This document shows, in pieces, positions 1-10,600 of a DNA stretch of 64,000 bases. Every line of letters starts with the position of its first letter. Position 1 is the first letter of the stretch. Source of the stretch: Dromaius novaehollandiae (lineage: Eukaryota > Chordata > Aves > Casuariiformes > Dromaiidae). The position numbers were made by a program, and so were the translations under genes. Under the pieces are notes generated by a model, which ran no database searches, had not been told where the DNA came from, and saw only the letters and a list, made by a program, of their open reading frames with translations. The DNA is taken from the NCBI RefSeq assembly GCF_036370855.1, contig NC_088098.1:205451336-205515335 (forward strand), given 5' to 3'.

Positions 1-2970
1 GCACTTTTTGAGCATCTTACAAAGCATGAGACTAAAAAAATCAAGTGTTTGTATCACCTCAGATATGCAAAAGTCAAAAAACAAACAAACAAAAAACCCT
101 GCCACACTGTAAGTAGTTTACTTGGTTTTGCTAAGTTATTAATATATTTTTGGCTTGACAAAAACAAAAAGTTTTAATATGGAGAAGATATCTTCTAATA
201 TAATCTCATGCAAAAGTCCACATACTTATTTTAAGAAGGTCTGGTATGCATGCAATTTTTTAAAGCTGAAGAATGGACTAATTTTAAAAAGTAAGTTTCA
301 AAAGTATGAATTTCTGAGGTAATTGTTGTAGACTGTTGGTGCACTGTATTCAGACAAATGTACAAGGCACTTTACAGCATAAGCATGTGATCATTACACA
401 TGTAGCGTCACAGACAATATCTTTTTTTTCCCTCTGGTGTGGGAAGTGACCTTGAAATCTGTACATGATTATGGCAGCATGGCTCTGAGACACAGATACC
501 TTCCCTTAGATGTGTGCCTTTCAGAGGTCACAAGTAATAGGAAAATGGGAGAGCTCTTGAGTTAAGCCATACGTTCTTTGATTCAGGAACCATTTTGTGT
601 TTACAACTCCTAGTACAATGCAATCTTGATTTATGATTATAGTGCCTAGTTGCTATGATGATGATAATAATGATAAGGTTTATAATGGAGTCAGAGGACC
701 TTGCTAATAAAACAACAAATCTTCTATGGCAATCAGAGTTCTAATCTAAATACTATTTAGTATGGATTTGTGATGTGAATTCGACAGTTGCAGTATCTGC
801 ATTTTAAAGTGGCATCTGCATTTTTCTAAATATATATATTTTTGTAAATATATGCAAATATATGTATACCTACAAGTTATGTTATACTAGCAAAAACTAC
901 AGTTTATATATGCAATCAGCAAACTGTCCATCAAAGCAACTTAAACAGTAGGTACAGAACTATGCCTGAAATCTTTTCAGGCTTGCAAATGTACATGTGC
1001 AACCTTACAGACCAAATTTAATATGATTAATTTGGTCCAGAAAGTGGGCTATAATATTCTAGGCAGTGCATTCTTGTGGAATAAAAATTAGAAGACATAG
1101 AAAAAACAAACAAAACAGAATATTAATCTATGTCCAGAAGTTCAGATGCTTGTCCAGAGTACAACCACATTTTTGTGTGCTAGGCATACTTAAATTCCTA
1201 CATATAAACAAGTTTGCTCATGAAATTTTCAGCATTTTCTAGTTTCTCCATTTCAGAAACTGTCCATCTGCTCCCCTCCAAGCCATCACAAGAATAAATG
1301 ACAACGTGAATACATCTGATTATATCACAGTAATACAAACATGACAAAGCTGAATGATTCTGCTAGATCAACAGTGCTGAACGCCACAAAAGTTTTCCAG
1401 CATGTTCAGGATCATTTTTTGATTGACACTTGACTTCTGGAAAATGTTCTCTGTGAGAACCACCTCTGAAGAAGAGATAAAAAAAATAAATACTGTGACT
1501 TTGCTGACCCATTTTCATATGGTTCAATCCATTAAGATTCAGGTTTATGCAGAGATCTGGATCTGAGTGAGAGGAGATAGCCTATAAAAGTCTATAGAAT
1601 AATTTAATGGGCATGACTGGTTGTCTCTCAGCAAAGAAGATGCATGCGTATATGAACATGTGACAATTAATCACTTTTGCAAAAAAGTAAGCTTCCATTA
1701 ATCTCCTTGCCAATTACTAAATAGCTTTGAGAGTACATTTTTGGGGAGAGATTACTGCAGCAAACACATCTGCCTGTTTTCACACCCAAGCAAGAATTAC
1801 AACTCTGCAAGCATCATGTTTGAATGTTTTCTCAAAATAATAAGATGAGGAGTTAATGCTGTTAGGTCAGCATCTTTGATACCTGTGACCATAAAGTCTT
1901 TTTCATTCACCTTTCCATCTGTCTAGCTATCAAATGAAGTGGTTGAATTGGTCAAATCTAGCTGTGTCAATGAAATGTATTGGTGTAGAATGTAGGTGGT
2001 AACCAGAAATGTTGCATCTGCTGCACAATGCCCCTCATGCACTTAGTGAAGACTATAAAACCAATAAAAATAATACGGGGTTCATGTGTTCTTGCAAATT
2101 GATGCTCTTTGGTACGGGGAGACACCTAAAAGAGTGAGCTCTCTACATGAATTACAAAGCTGTACACTTAGCCTTCATCAAAATGATTTGCAGGCTAGGA
2201 GTCCCACTGGACACAGTGAATCTTAAACTCCTGGCTACTAATAACTTTAAGCATTTCTCACTCACGAGGAGGCTGAAGCCCCTCTTCTTGTATGCTAAGT
2301 GGAAGGTTGTCACCCTTTACTCCTGCCAGTAACTATAATGAACTACCTTCAATGTTTGTCTAATTTTACTTTCACCAGAAGAAAGTTCTCCATAGATATC
2401 ATCATGGTTTAACACCATTTACAATAAAACCTTTAAGAGCACCCTGAAAACATAAAACTCCATGGAGTTGCTGAGGAATGGAAAGAGTTTGATACATTTT
2501 CTATTTCAAGGTATGGAAATGGAGAAGAGGGAACATTTTTTCCAAAGACTAATGTATAAGTTTGGTCCTGAAGGAGACATAAAGAGGTGAACAATGCTGT
2601 TGATGGTCTACATGAAAGCATGCACTACCCTCTCATTCTGATGGCACCCTCCTGACTCCATAAGCTTACAAGATAGCTTTGGGGGGTGACCATGCAGAAT
2701 AAGTTTGGGCATATGTGGTCAAGAACATCAGCTATAACATGGTTGGTAAGTCTACCCTTTTATCATATCCATAGCATACAGAATCTAACATTTCATTCCC
2801 ATATTTTACATCCAGTTGCAACTCCTAAAGCCTGATTTGTAGCTTTTAGAAAGTACAGTGAGAAATCATTCTGAACTTCCTTTTAGAAAGTGGCATATGA
2901 GCAAAGATCACTGTTGGTTATGATTCATACACTTTGGGATATTTTCATAAATCATCCAAGAAATTTATTA

Positions 2971-2990
2971 AAAAACAAACAAACAAACAA
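2971..2990. repeat. (AAAC)n simple repeat
   Basis: This is a short run of AAAC units directly visible in the sequence. It is an ordinary microsatellite or the A-rich remnant of an old insertion. Confidence 0.7.
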
Positions 2991-4964
2991 ATTACATTTC
3001 CGTCCACTAACAAGACAGTATTTTATTGTTGCTTCTCTCCCAGCTTGCAAAGACATGGAATCATTACACTAATGCATATGTATATGTGTGTGTATAAACA
3101 CATACAGATACACATATACACTCATGTATTATGTGGCTTTGAAATCTTAAATTGAAATAATAACAGAATGTATTTAGCTTACAAAGGTTTAAGAATTTCA
3201 TATATCTTTTTTTAAAAGGTACCGGCCTCTAATGTGATGTTATTGATCAGAATTGCTCAGAAACTAAAACTCTGTAGGGACTCCATCACTTCCGACCAGA
3301 GCATTTTTCCCTTGTGAAGTGCTAAGAAGTTAATAACACAGAGCAGAACAGACCCTAAAAAAAAGCATCATAGAAGCTACGTGCAGAAGGAGGAGAGGGA
3401 AAAAAAGAAAAAAAAACAACACTTGTGAAACACCTACCAATATAACATTAGCAGATAAATGCGTATTTGACATTCATTCTCAAGAACTAAGACCACAGTG
3501 TAGAATATGACAGATTTCAGCTTAGTATTTTAGGGTATGAGAAATTGTTCAAGTGACTGAGGTGGTTCTGAAACTGAGAGAAAGTGCAACACGCAAGCTG
3601 TTAGCAGGAACATATGGAGGGAGGAGAGCAACAGAGGCAAATTATGCAGTGATTGCCGAAGAACCAAAATCTGTGTTGCAGGCTGCATGCAGAAAGACAA
3701 AACCATTCAGAAGTACCATTTTTTGCAAAGTCACTGAACCAATCACCTCAACTGGCTCAATTCCAACCTCTTGCCATGTATATTCTTAATATACACTTTC
3801 CTACGATGCCTTTAATAAAGACTTCCATTAATTACTTAACATAACTATTGCTACCTTTAACCTAGCCAGAAAACTTTCTGTGTGTTGAATATGCTCAAAT
3901 GAACAGATTTTTCTATATTGCTAGCAAATCAGATATACTCTTTTTACACATGCCAGCTTTATAGTGAGCAGAAAAATGGACCTCGGACGGTCACTTAAAA
4001 CACCATACTTTTAACCTCCTCCTTTCATCCAGAGCTCCTTACCTTTACTGACACCCTCTGGTTCCTTGTTAGGTTTGAATCCGTTCCAGTACTCCTTCCA
4101 AAATTTACTTTCCAGATCAATATTTCGTGGAGCACAGAACTAGACGTTTTCTGAAACCCCCATAAATCATAACACTGATTCCCCAATAGCCTACCACGTC
4201 AGCAACTTATTCAGGGAACTTGAGCAAATTTGCCAGTCATGACCTTCCTGTATTGAATCTGTGCTGACAGTCATCTAAGTTATGTATTTCTTAAAGTTCC
4301 CCTTGTTATTTCCTAACAGCAGAGGTTTTAATCACCCCCTTTTATGTTAACTACTACAATATTTTTCCTCAAAGATCTGTTTTCAAAGTTACTTTCTTCC
4401 AAATTCACAGCTATAATTCAGCAAGTCATATCTTTTTTGCATTTTCTATTTCCATTCGTAGTACATCTGCCCTGGTTATAGAGTGAAATTAAAATCCCTT
4501 CCCCTGACAATTTAACCTAGAATTCACAATATGACCTTCAGGTTCATATTGAACAACAAAACTAAAATCTACACTCTTAGGCTCCAGATTATCCGTTTGT
4601 ATCTTCACACTTCTTTGTCACACACTGCTAGTTCGGAGTTCTTGCAGGGACATTTGCTCTGCAAGTGTATGGAATAAAAGAGCTGCACGTTGATTAGTCC
4701 ACTTTTTTAACTATTTAACAGTTTTCAACTTTAATAAAGCTGAACGCTTCATCCTTCTTTCTTTATAGTTGTAGTCTTCCAAGACTTTGCCGTTGTAACC
4801 ACATTTCTTAATCATTCACATAGTTAAAGGCATATTGCCACAGAGGGCCACAGTATGTGAAATATTCTTTAATTACCATAGTTCACATCTCAGTTTCTGC
4901 TCTCCTTTTAGTACACTTAACAGTAAACAAGTTATTCCCAAATTCCAGTATAGATATTGAAAGG

Positions 4965-4982
4965 TTTTTTTTTTTTTTTTTT
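4965..4982. repeat. poly-T tract
   Basis: Eighteen consecutive T residues. No recognisable retroposon body lies on either side, so I cannot say that this is the tail of a minus-strand insertion. Confidence 0.7.
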
Positions 4983-5084
4983 AAACTTTGCAGATAAATG
5001 ACATGGTAATTAAAGACAGTCTACTAAAAGGAATATATTTATAAATTCTAATAGACATTTTGATAACACTTTAGAATAATGGCC

Positions 5085-5345
5085 CAATTATTGCTTATTC
5101 CTTTGGTATTCACTGTAATAATATTAATCATGATGAACTGATTTTGTGCTAATATTGATTGCCATAAAGTACTTCTGAAGGAGTTCTACTATATAACTCA
5201 AGAATAATTAATTGCACTTCTATTAATTGGAAAATGTCATCTAAATTTTAATTGTCAGGAATTCCCCTTAGCTTTTGGCTATCAGTCAGCATGTAATTTA
5301 TCTGTCATTTCAAACTTTAGGGTTTGATCCAAAGCTCACCAATGA
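5085..5345. other. candidate conserved non-coding element
   Basis: This AT-rich but non-repetitive stretch is dense in homeodomain-core (TAAT/ATTA) and TGAT/ATCA motifs, with no simple repeats and no open frame. Such composition is common in vertebrate developmental enhancers. I infer the label from composition only; no alignment was possible. Confidence 0.25.
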
Positions 5346-5349
5346 CTAG

Positions 5350-6260
5350 GGGAAAACTGTAGCTCTTTTAAAAGATCTTGACATCAGGTCCTTCACTAAA
5401 AACCTCATTGAAAACATGTCATTCAAAGAAAATATTACTTTTTAAAGGAAAAAAAAAGCAAACTACCTTTGCCAAAATGTTATGGTAAATTTCTGAAATG
5501 TTACAACAAATAGAAAACTTTAGTTTTAGGTAGCCACATTACTCAGTCTTTTTGTATAACTTATGTTTTAGGAAGTTTCTGTGCTCAAGAGAAATGAAAC
5601 TAAACATCTCAATAAGTGTAGCTAGCTTAATGGATGCTGATTTTTTCTGAGATAAAAATCTTTGCAACACAATACCATACTCTACGTTCCAGGAATAATT
5701 CTCAGTTCATCTTCTAGCCAGAAACATTCCACATAGTCTTCTTATCCCCTGCCTTCACCTCAGAGGGGAAAAATCAGTGCATCTTTATGTGATTTCATTT
5801 ACTTTTTTGCCTGTCAGCTGCAGGAACACAGTCCAGACACACTACTTTTCTAATTCAGGAGATAATTGTTTATCCCAAAGCCAAGTACCATTCTGAACTT
5901 CACAACAACACAACTTCTAGTGCATCACTATAAACTCAATACACTAGATCATCTTCTACTTCACCCTCAAGCCTTAGCTTGTTAGCTCTCCCAAACATAA
6001 AAAATTAGCACATTAAGAAAAGGCATTCTTCCTTCAGAGTATATATTCGTTCTTTCTAAGAGCTTCACATCTCTCTTCACAACTCATTCACAGCAATAGT
6101 TTGCTGGCTGGTTAAATGACAGGAGGCATATAATAGATCACAGCAATTTCTGCTCCAACTTTTCGGTTCTGTGATGGCAACAGCTTCAATGTAAGATTCA
6201 AAAACAACAAAAAAAATCAAAACATATAAACCTGCAGCTGGAACCGAAAGACGGGATCTC
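5350..6260. other. gene-free stretch left of the CpG island
   Basis: The sequence is AT-rich without a recognisable gene, repeat or RNA. It would be intronic if the minus-strand donor at 6393 is used. Confidence 0.5.
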
Positions 6261-6269
6261 TCACCATTG

Positions 6270-6340
6270 CTGGCTTCGCAGCAGGCTGCTCGCAGAGACG
6301 CCGCGATGGATAATACAACAAATAATCTGCACGCACTCAA
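6270..6340 (-). other. minus-strand frame resembling a signal peptide, ending at a GTGAGA donor
   Basis: In the minus-strand frame that runs from 6340 downwards, the codons read LSACRLFVVLSIAASLRA and then a Cys-Cys pair. This is a basic residue followed by a hydrophobic core, shaped like a secretory signal. The stretch ends at CAATG|GTGAGAG, a plausible splice donor with its last exon base at 6270. The frame begins at TTG, and no in-frame ATG occurs between it and the upstream stop at about 6430. An ATG would have to come from an upstream exon, or the resemblance is chance. I do not recognise a gene. Confidence 0.2.
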
Positions 6341-6393
6341 AAGTCTAATCAGGGAAATCAGTGCCCGGCTGGGGGAATGGCAAAGACACTTAC

Positions 6394-6445
6394 CGCTGCT
6401 GTGGCACAGGCTCCCTCGCCCTGACTTTCAGTCTCTCCCGACCAT
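6394..6445 (-). other. candidate 5' non-coding exon end with splice donor (minus strand)
   Basis: Read on the minus strand, AGCAGCG is followed by GTAAGTGTC, a near-consensus 5' splice site, with the exon's last base at 6394. About 70 bases upstream on the same strand is TATATTTGAGG (near 6462-6472), a possible TATA-like element, which would put a start site near 6440. Alternatively transcription starts further inside the island and this exon is longer. No ATG-initiated frame is visible in this exon, so it would be 5' UTR. The start given is approximate. Confidence 0.45.
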
Positions 6446-6517
6446 CCTCCCGACAGCCTCAAATATAGCAGTCCCTTATGGTGCTCAGCCTGTGGGGAGC
6501 AGAGGATTGCGGAGTGG

Positions 6518-6550
6518 TTTTTTTTTTTTTTTTGCCTTTTTTTTTTTCTT
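6518..6550. repeat. two adjacent poly-T runs in the CpG island
   Basis: A 16-T run (6518-6533) is followed by a short GCC spacer and a second run of T. It interrupts the GC-rich island and would be poly-A in a leftward transcript. No retroposon body is attached. Confidence 0.6.
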
Positions 6551-7339
6551 TAAACCATCCAGAGGTAGTTCTCCAGCCCCGACCGCCTCTCCTCTCCTCT
6601 CCTCGCTCACTGATGAAGAGACACAGGTGAAAGCATCTTCCGCGCACCGCGCCGCGCCGGCAGCTCCCGCGAGTCCCTCCCCGGCCCCGCCGTGCCCCCT
6701 CCCCGCCGGGGGGACCGAGGCGCCTCCTCCGGCTGCTCCCGGGGGGCTGCCCGCCCCTGCCAGCCGGCCTCTGCGTGGGGTTATATGTGTGTATATGTGT
6801 GTGTGTGAGCTCACACCGCCCGGCCGGGGCTCCCCACCGCCGCACGCCGCCGGAGCTCGCCCCTACCCCTAAGCGCACAAGGACCCCCCTCCTCCTCCTC
6901 GCCGCCTTCCTCCCTTATTTTCTCCCCCTTCTCCGCTTGCTCTGCCCCGGAGCGTGAACGCCAGCAGCTGACTTGGCGAGCGCCCTGCCTCCCGCGAAGC
7001 GCTGGCTCTCGCCTTATCTCTGCCCCTCTGTAACCCAAGCCACCGAGCTCGGCTTTCGCCAGAAAGCATCCCCCCGCCTCCCTTCTCCCCCCGCCGTCCA
7101 GGTGGGGTTTTTGCTTAATTGTGCTTTCTCTCCCCGCGGTGATGACCCTCCCTCTCCCGCTGCAGCCGCGCTCCCAGCCGGGCCCGGGGCGCCGGGAGCC
7201 CCGCACCGCCCGCTCAGGGCGACACCGCGGAGGCGGCAGCGAGCGCCTGGCCCGGCGGCCCCGGCGCCTTTGTTCCGCAGCCGCCCCTGCCCCGCCGCCC
7301 CTTCCCATCCCGCCGTAACCGCAGACCGCTGCAACAGAG

Positions 7340-7363
7340 CGCCGCGCCGCGCCGCGCCGCGCC
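7340..7363. repeat. GCCGC short tandem repeat
   Basis: Several consecutive GCCGC pentamers lie inside the CpG island. A related GCAGC/GCGGC-like run follows near 7443-7470. GC-rich repeats like these are common in island cores and can be polymorphic. Confidence 0.6.
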
Positions 7364-7621
7364 CGGCACCGCTGCCGGCGCGCTCCGCTCCGTGCCGCTG
7401 CGCGCCCCCGCCCCGCCGCCCTGCACGCCCGGCCCCGCGCAAGCAGCGCAGCGCAGCGCGGCGCGGTGCGGTCCCAAGCCTTCGGCGCAGCGCTGCCTTC
7501 CGGCGGCGCCGCTAACTAAAATTAGCCTTTCTGGGGTTGCGCTGCTGCCTTTTACTCATCTAGCGCGCAGTCCTGCTCTATGCACCTAATGGCTACGCTC
7601 AGGAACCAGGCTGGTTTTAAT

Positions 7622-7646
7622 CCCCCCCCCCCCCCCCCCTTTTTTT
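7622..7646. repeat. poly-C (18) followed by poly-T tract
   Basis: Eighteen consecutive C residues at 7622-7639 run directly into seven T residues, at the right-hand edge of the CpG island. On the minus strand this is an A7-G18 homopurine tract, able to form G-quadruplex or triplex structures and prone to length errors in sequencing. Confidence 0.75.
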
Positions 7647-7649
7647 CCT

Positions 7650-10600
7650 TTTCCTGTGGCAGCCAACTTTCTGCTTTGCCATTTAATGCCTCTGTGTCCT
7701 TCCATACTTTTTTTAGCCTTGCCTTTTCTTTGCCTCCCACAAGTAATTAGGGATTTTTTCCTTCTGTGTTAACTGAGTAGTTGTTGTCTAGTACCCACTT
7801 CCCGAGATTTTTCTCTGCTTCAATGATTCCATTTCGGTGGTTTATGCTCTCTGAAGCTGAGTTTGGTATACAAATATGTATGTGTGTCTATGCATTTTTC
7901 TTTACTAATTTGTCTTGCTGTCTGTATTTATTTGTTTTTCCCATCCTAGGTATTTTCTGTTTAATTTTGGAATCTGCTGGGGGCAGTGGGTGTTACACAA
8001 CTCCAGTCTTAAATCTTGGCAATACTAATATGAGTTTTTTCTCTGTGTTTACTTGTCTTTATATTGACCCCTCTAGCAAGATAAGTTATCAGTGATGAGT
8101 GACACATTTTTATACACTTTTGTGGTCTTGTATATTGTATGGAAGTCTGTCAGAGGATTTGCAACTCAACGTCATGTTTAATAAATTCTGTCCACTAATA
8201 TCAGTGAAGATGAGCTGAAAAAAAAACCCCTCACTTTTACTTCTTATTTTTTATCTGAAATTGCAAATTTCTGTTTCTTCGTGACCTTCTACAGCTGTCT
8301 GAACTATGATAGCGAAAGAGTGAGAATGACTCCATCATTAGAAACATGCATTGGCTGAATACAGTATGCCCTACAAACAGAAGAAGATTGTCTCCACAAC
8401 TCTGGATGGTTATCTGGGCATATTTCTGCTGGGCAAATAATATTGTGATTTGACATATCAAAGCTTCTTGTCATTGACTCAATTCACAGAACATTATCAT
8501 CTGGTCATTATTTCCAGTGTTACTAGGTTACAAGCCAGCATTTAATCAGAACCCAGGAATAGTGACTGCATTAATTCTGATCTTATGAATAACTCATGAG
8601 GGTCCATTTCTCAATATTTCCAAAGTGAATGTTAAAGCCAGAAGCATTTTTGCTAATAAATGTATTTTTTACATATTGTAGTTATTTATGACAGCTATAA
8701 GGAATTACTTGTAAAGAGGCGACTTTCATTGGTTCTTATTTGCTTTTACAAGAAGAGATCAAGTTTAAAAAAATACATTTTTAAGCAATAAAAACTGGAT
8801 TTTATGGCCTTTACTGACTCTTGTGAAGCTTATAGAGCAGTGTTATTTTTAAAGACTAGGTGCAACTAGGGCTACATTATTTTTGCTTTTAATTTATTTT
8901 TACTTAAAGTTCTTGTCAAGGTGCGTATTTATTTAAAACAGCAACTTTTTATGTTTACCTCTGTCTTTTTTACTTCTCTATGAAAAGGCAGTATAAGTAT
9001 GAATACCAGTTTTATCTTTTTTTTGGAAGTGAAGTAGCACACAACTTTTAAGACAACCTGTTAAAATTTTCATTTGGTTGTGTGTATCCTTTGCAAGGTT
9101 ACTTCTGTTTTTACTCCATCACTGCACAATCATTTGCTGTTTTATGGCATTTACGTTCAATGTTTAAGATATTGACAGTGAATTATATTCATCCCTTTGT
9201 TGCAGTATTACGGTTATTATAGACTTTAAGTCAAGGTAGCTGCATTTTGCTTATCTGATCTAGTTGTCTAACCATCTCTGTATAAATGCCTTAATCTCTT
9301 TATCTCAGTGTCCCCAGTGGGCAAGCAAACAGATGCAGCACATCTGCAGAGTTTAAGTCATTTCTGAGCTCTTCTCTTATCTGTTTTGCACATCTTTCCC
9401 ATTCACTCAGTCTCTGCTCTTCTTTCAAGCTGAGCATAACATGTTCTTTTTCTTAGCCACATGGAGGGCTGATCTTATCAATAGCATTATTATTGGGATT
9501 ATTTTGCCCTTCTTCCTTAATCAATTGCAGAATATGACCAAAAGATAGAGAATGAACTTTGAAGAAAATAATTGACTACCCAAGTTTCTCCCTCACACCT
9601 ATGTCTGCAATAGGACTGGATGTACATCTTTGGAGAGGCATGAGTGCTTCTCCATCTCTTCCCCTTCCCATTTATAATGAGAAGTTCCTTCAGGTAACTG
9701 GGGGACAGTATTTGACAAATACTAGTTTTTAAAAGGCATGCATTGGGCCTAGCCTAATGACAAGAGCATAACTATATAATTTTAGTGGAAACCACTATAT
9801 TTTGATCTTCCCTAGAACATCTAGGTAGGCCTGTTCAGCTCTACAGGGCTACAAAATTAGAGTTACGAGAGTATCTTGTAGGAGGATAAGCAGAATTATG
9901 TGTAAATGTAACACAATTCTTCAGGCCGTCAGCAAATAGCAGAAGATTCGGAGCCTCCCATGCAAGCTTTCAGTTATGGCAGATGATTAACAAACTGCAG
10001 ACCTTAAAATGGGAAGAAGTTGCTGCATAAAAAACAAGACCAACCTTTGAGGACTTGAGCCTTCTAAATTTTCAAAAGCGCATACAGATGACTGCTTGTC
10101 CAACATAGCGACCGGGAGAAAGTTAACTGAACTGAAAAATGCTTGAAGCAACAGAATGAAGTATATACTATATCACAGCTTTATGTCATGTGGCAAGGTT
10201 TATTCTGACCCTGCAAGAGAAACCTGTAAACTGAATTTATTGTTTCATTGAACGATGGCCTAAGTAAGGATGAACAAGCTATGCTGCAGCTAGTCAAGCA
10301 CCTGAGGGATGGTGATGCCATTCAGTTCCTTGACGGACAACCCCAGTGTAAGTTTTCACTGATGCCTGGCTGAAGAGAAGATAGCCTGGATACTACATAC
10401 TTGATATGTCCAGGTATTGGCAGTATATTACTCCCAAAACGATGGTCATCAAAGAAAAAACTAGCAATACTGTGATGTTCAAGTTATTAACAGAAGTAGA
10501 AAGACTGTGATTTCCCTTGTTTCTGCAGAAACAACTGTTGCTGGGAGAGACAAAGAGAAGTAATGAATGTGAATGTCTTAACCTTAGACCAAACTCTACT

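Larger units (their letters stand above)
1..5080. other. AT-rich gene-free stretch
   Basis: I see no gene here. The few open frames are short (60-80 codons), lack recognisable domains and have ordinary AT-rich composition. There are small simple repeats: an AT-rich run near 829-872, an (AAAC)n run at 2971-2990, an alternating purine-pyrimidine run at 3073-3120 and a poly-T tract at 4965-4982. If the CpG island at 6.3-7.5 kb drives a leftward transcript, this stretch would be its first intron. That is inference only. Confidence 0.6.
6270..7560. promoter_or_regulatory. CpG island, probable gene promoter
   Basis: Base composition changes abruptly from AT-rich to very GC- and CpG-rich, with GC-box-like CCGCCC/CCCCGCCCC strings and runs of GCCGC units, then returns to AT-rich after about 7560. 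In vertebrates, islands of this length normally mark the 5' end of a gene, often bidirectionally. Long open frames in nearly every frame (for example 6267-6872, 6973-7515 and 7442-7014 on the minus strand) are what stop-poor GC-rich DNA gives; several begin at TTG rather than ATG. Two good donor sites on the minus strand make leftward transcription the favoured direction. The target gene cannot be named from this window. Confidence 0.85.

Noticed and set aside
6267..6872. 201-codon plus-strand open frame in the CpG island
   Set aside because: It overlaps equally long frames on both strands and includes translated homopolymer (Phe runs) and Pro/Ala/Arg low complexity. This is the expected result of stop-poor GC-rich DNA.
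6973..7515. 180-codon Arg/Pro/Ala-rich plus-strand frame
   Set aside because: Begins at TTG, consists of low-complexity GC-rich codons and is mirrored by open minus-strand frames; not a credible protein.
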